A stretch of 26,522 nt of DNA from Sphingomonadales bacterium (lineage in GTDB: Bacteria; Pseudomonadota; Alphaproteobacteria; Sphingomonadales; Sphingomonadaceae): NCBI GenBank assembly GCA_018971065.1, contig JAGWVC010000054.1, forward strand, positions 1 through 26,522. The letters are read 5' to 3'. The translations under genes were made by a program, and so were the position numbers. How positions within the stretch are numbered: position 1 is the first letter of the stretch; every line of letters starts with the position of its first letter. The notes under the pieces were generated by a model. The model saw only the letters and a program-made list of their open reading frames with translations. It did not search any database and was not told the DNA's origin. This document shows positions 25,860-26,522 of the stretch, in pieces.

Positions 25860-26522
25860 TCAGCACGTTTCAAGGACTCGCTGAGCTGATTCCGCTGGCT
25901 TGATTCGGCGAAGGGGAGGGCGTCCGCGTGGGCGCTTGATCGGGTTTCCATCGGGACCGACCGGAGCAGGGAACAGGTGCTTCGGTTGTGACCTTCGGCA
26001 CGGCTCGTTGCCATTCCGCTTCCTTGGCGCCAACTGCTCCTGCATCAACTTCGCCATGACCAGGGCCGCGTCGAGGTGCTTGTTATCAACGATCGCCGCC
26101 TGGTTAACCTGTCGGATCTTGTCGTGCATCCGATAGGGGAGGACATGCTCGCCGTGTCTGATCTCGAGGCCGCCGTCAGGATACTCACAGACCTCGACGC
26201 GCTTGCCGGCCAGGCCTTGGCTGATCTCGTTCGGCTCCAGGATGAACAGCGCCTTGTTGTAATGCAGGGCCAGAGCCTGCGTCACCGTGCGCCATTCCCG
26301 CCAGACCAGTTCGGTCCGCAGGTCTTCATGAACCGCCAGCGGCCGATGGAGGTCGCGTGGATCGAACGCCGGCTTCGCGAACCGCTGGTTGTGCCGCTCC
26401 ATATACCCCGGCAGGAACGCGTTTGCTTCGGCGATCGCCGAGATGCCCGCCAGCCGCATCGCCTTGACCAACCGATCCTGCAGCGTCGCATTGGCCCGCT
26501 CGACCCGGCCTTTGGCCTGCGG
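25860..26522 (-). CDS. ISNCY-type DDE transposase, C-terminal part
   Basis: The frame is open to the right edge (26522), giving the last 220 residues of a transposase whose N-terminus is outside the window. It opens PQAKGRVERANATLQDRLVK, the end of an rve-type catalytic core in which the Glu of GRVERAN is the third acidic residue of the DDE triad. AEANAFLPGYMERHNQRFA then follows, as in ISNCY (IS1202-like) transposases. The C-terminus is basic and includes RPRGRPP, an AT-hook-like motif that could bind AT-rich DNA. No frameshift or internal stop is seen in the visible part, so the copy may be intact. The ATG at 26459 and TTG at 26471 are internal, not the start. Confidence 0.8.
   Translation of the reverse strand, partial: PQAKGRVERANATLQDRLVKAMRLAGISAIAEANAFLPGYMERHNQRFAKPAFDPRDLHRPLAVHEDLRTELVWREWRTVTQALALHYNKALFILEPNEISQGLAGKRVEVCEYPDGGLEIRHGEHVLPYRMHDKIRQVNQAAIVDNKHLDAALVMAKLMQEQLAPRKRNGNEPCRRSQPKHLFPAPVGPDGNPIKRPRGRPPLRRIKPAESAQRVLETC

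Larger units (their letters stand above)
25691..26522 (-). mobile_element. ISNCY-like insertion sequence, 3' end (truncated by the window)
   Basis: Contains the C-terminal part of a transposase, a hairpin after its stop codon, and two tandem 14-base end repeats. The outer boundary is placed near 25691-25697 from the position of the tandem repeats; the exact tip and any target duplication cannot be seen because the other end is outside the window. Confidence 0.6.

Overview
The window reads as the chromosome of an alphaproteobacterium, most likely order Sphingomonadales (Novosphingobium, Sphingomonas or a relative). This is an inference from high GC, the character of DnaE, PurF and KorAB, and a repeat family built around the core AAAACCGGTTCCC that I know from alphaproteobacterial genomes. 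No rRNA, tRNA or CRISPR array was seen. Both edges lie inside insertion sequences: the first 17 codons of an IS5-family transposase at the left, and the C-terminal part of an ISNCY-like transposase at the right.

Layout: (1) 1-230 holds the IS5 end, then a palindromic repeat. (2) 231-6614, minus strand, holds lolC/E-lolD-small hypothetical-glutathione peroxidase-dnaE, a compact run with overlapping genes. (3) 6787-9438, plus strand, holds purF, a short-chain dehydrogenase coupled to it by a GTGA overlap, and a PilZ-domain protein. (4) 9463-12648, minus strand, is a regulatory cluster: GAF histidine kinase, FixJ-like regulator, a stand-alone receiver, and a LuxR/FixJ-type regulator with a damaged receiver. 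It is followed by a photolyase (12764-14164, minus). (5) guaB (14338-15789, plus). (6) A second two-component system (15808-18337, minus): FixJ-like regulator, membrane histidine kinase and a 67-aa unknown protein. (7) rsmB and a TPR protein (plus), then a second copy of the palindromic repeat. (8) rppH and an MFS transporter (minus). (9) korA-korB (plus). (10) An AT-rich stretch of about 360 bp without a clear gene, then the IS end.

Most genes are housekeeping: replication, lipoprotein sorting, purine synthesis (purF, guaB), rRNA methylation, mRNA decapping and 2-oxoacid oxidation. The accessory interest lies in 9.1-18.4 kb, where two complete kinase/regulator pairs, two orphan regulators, a PilZ protein, a photolyase and a small unknown protein sit together. 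Their intergenic regions carry repeated short motifs and dyads that look like binding sites of a dedicated regulatory circuit. Its signal and targets cannot be read from the sequence.
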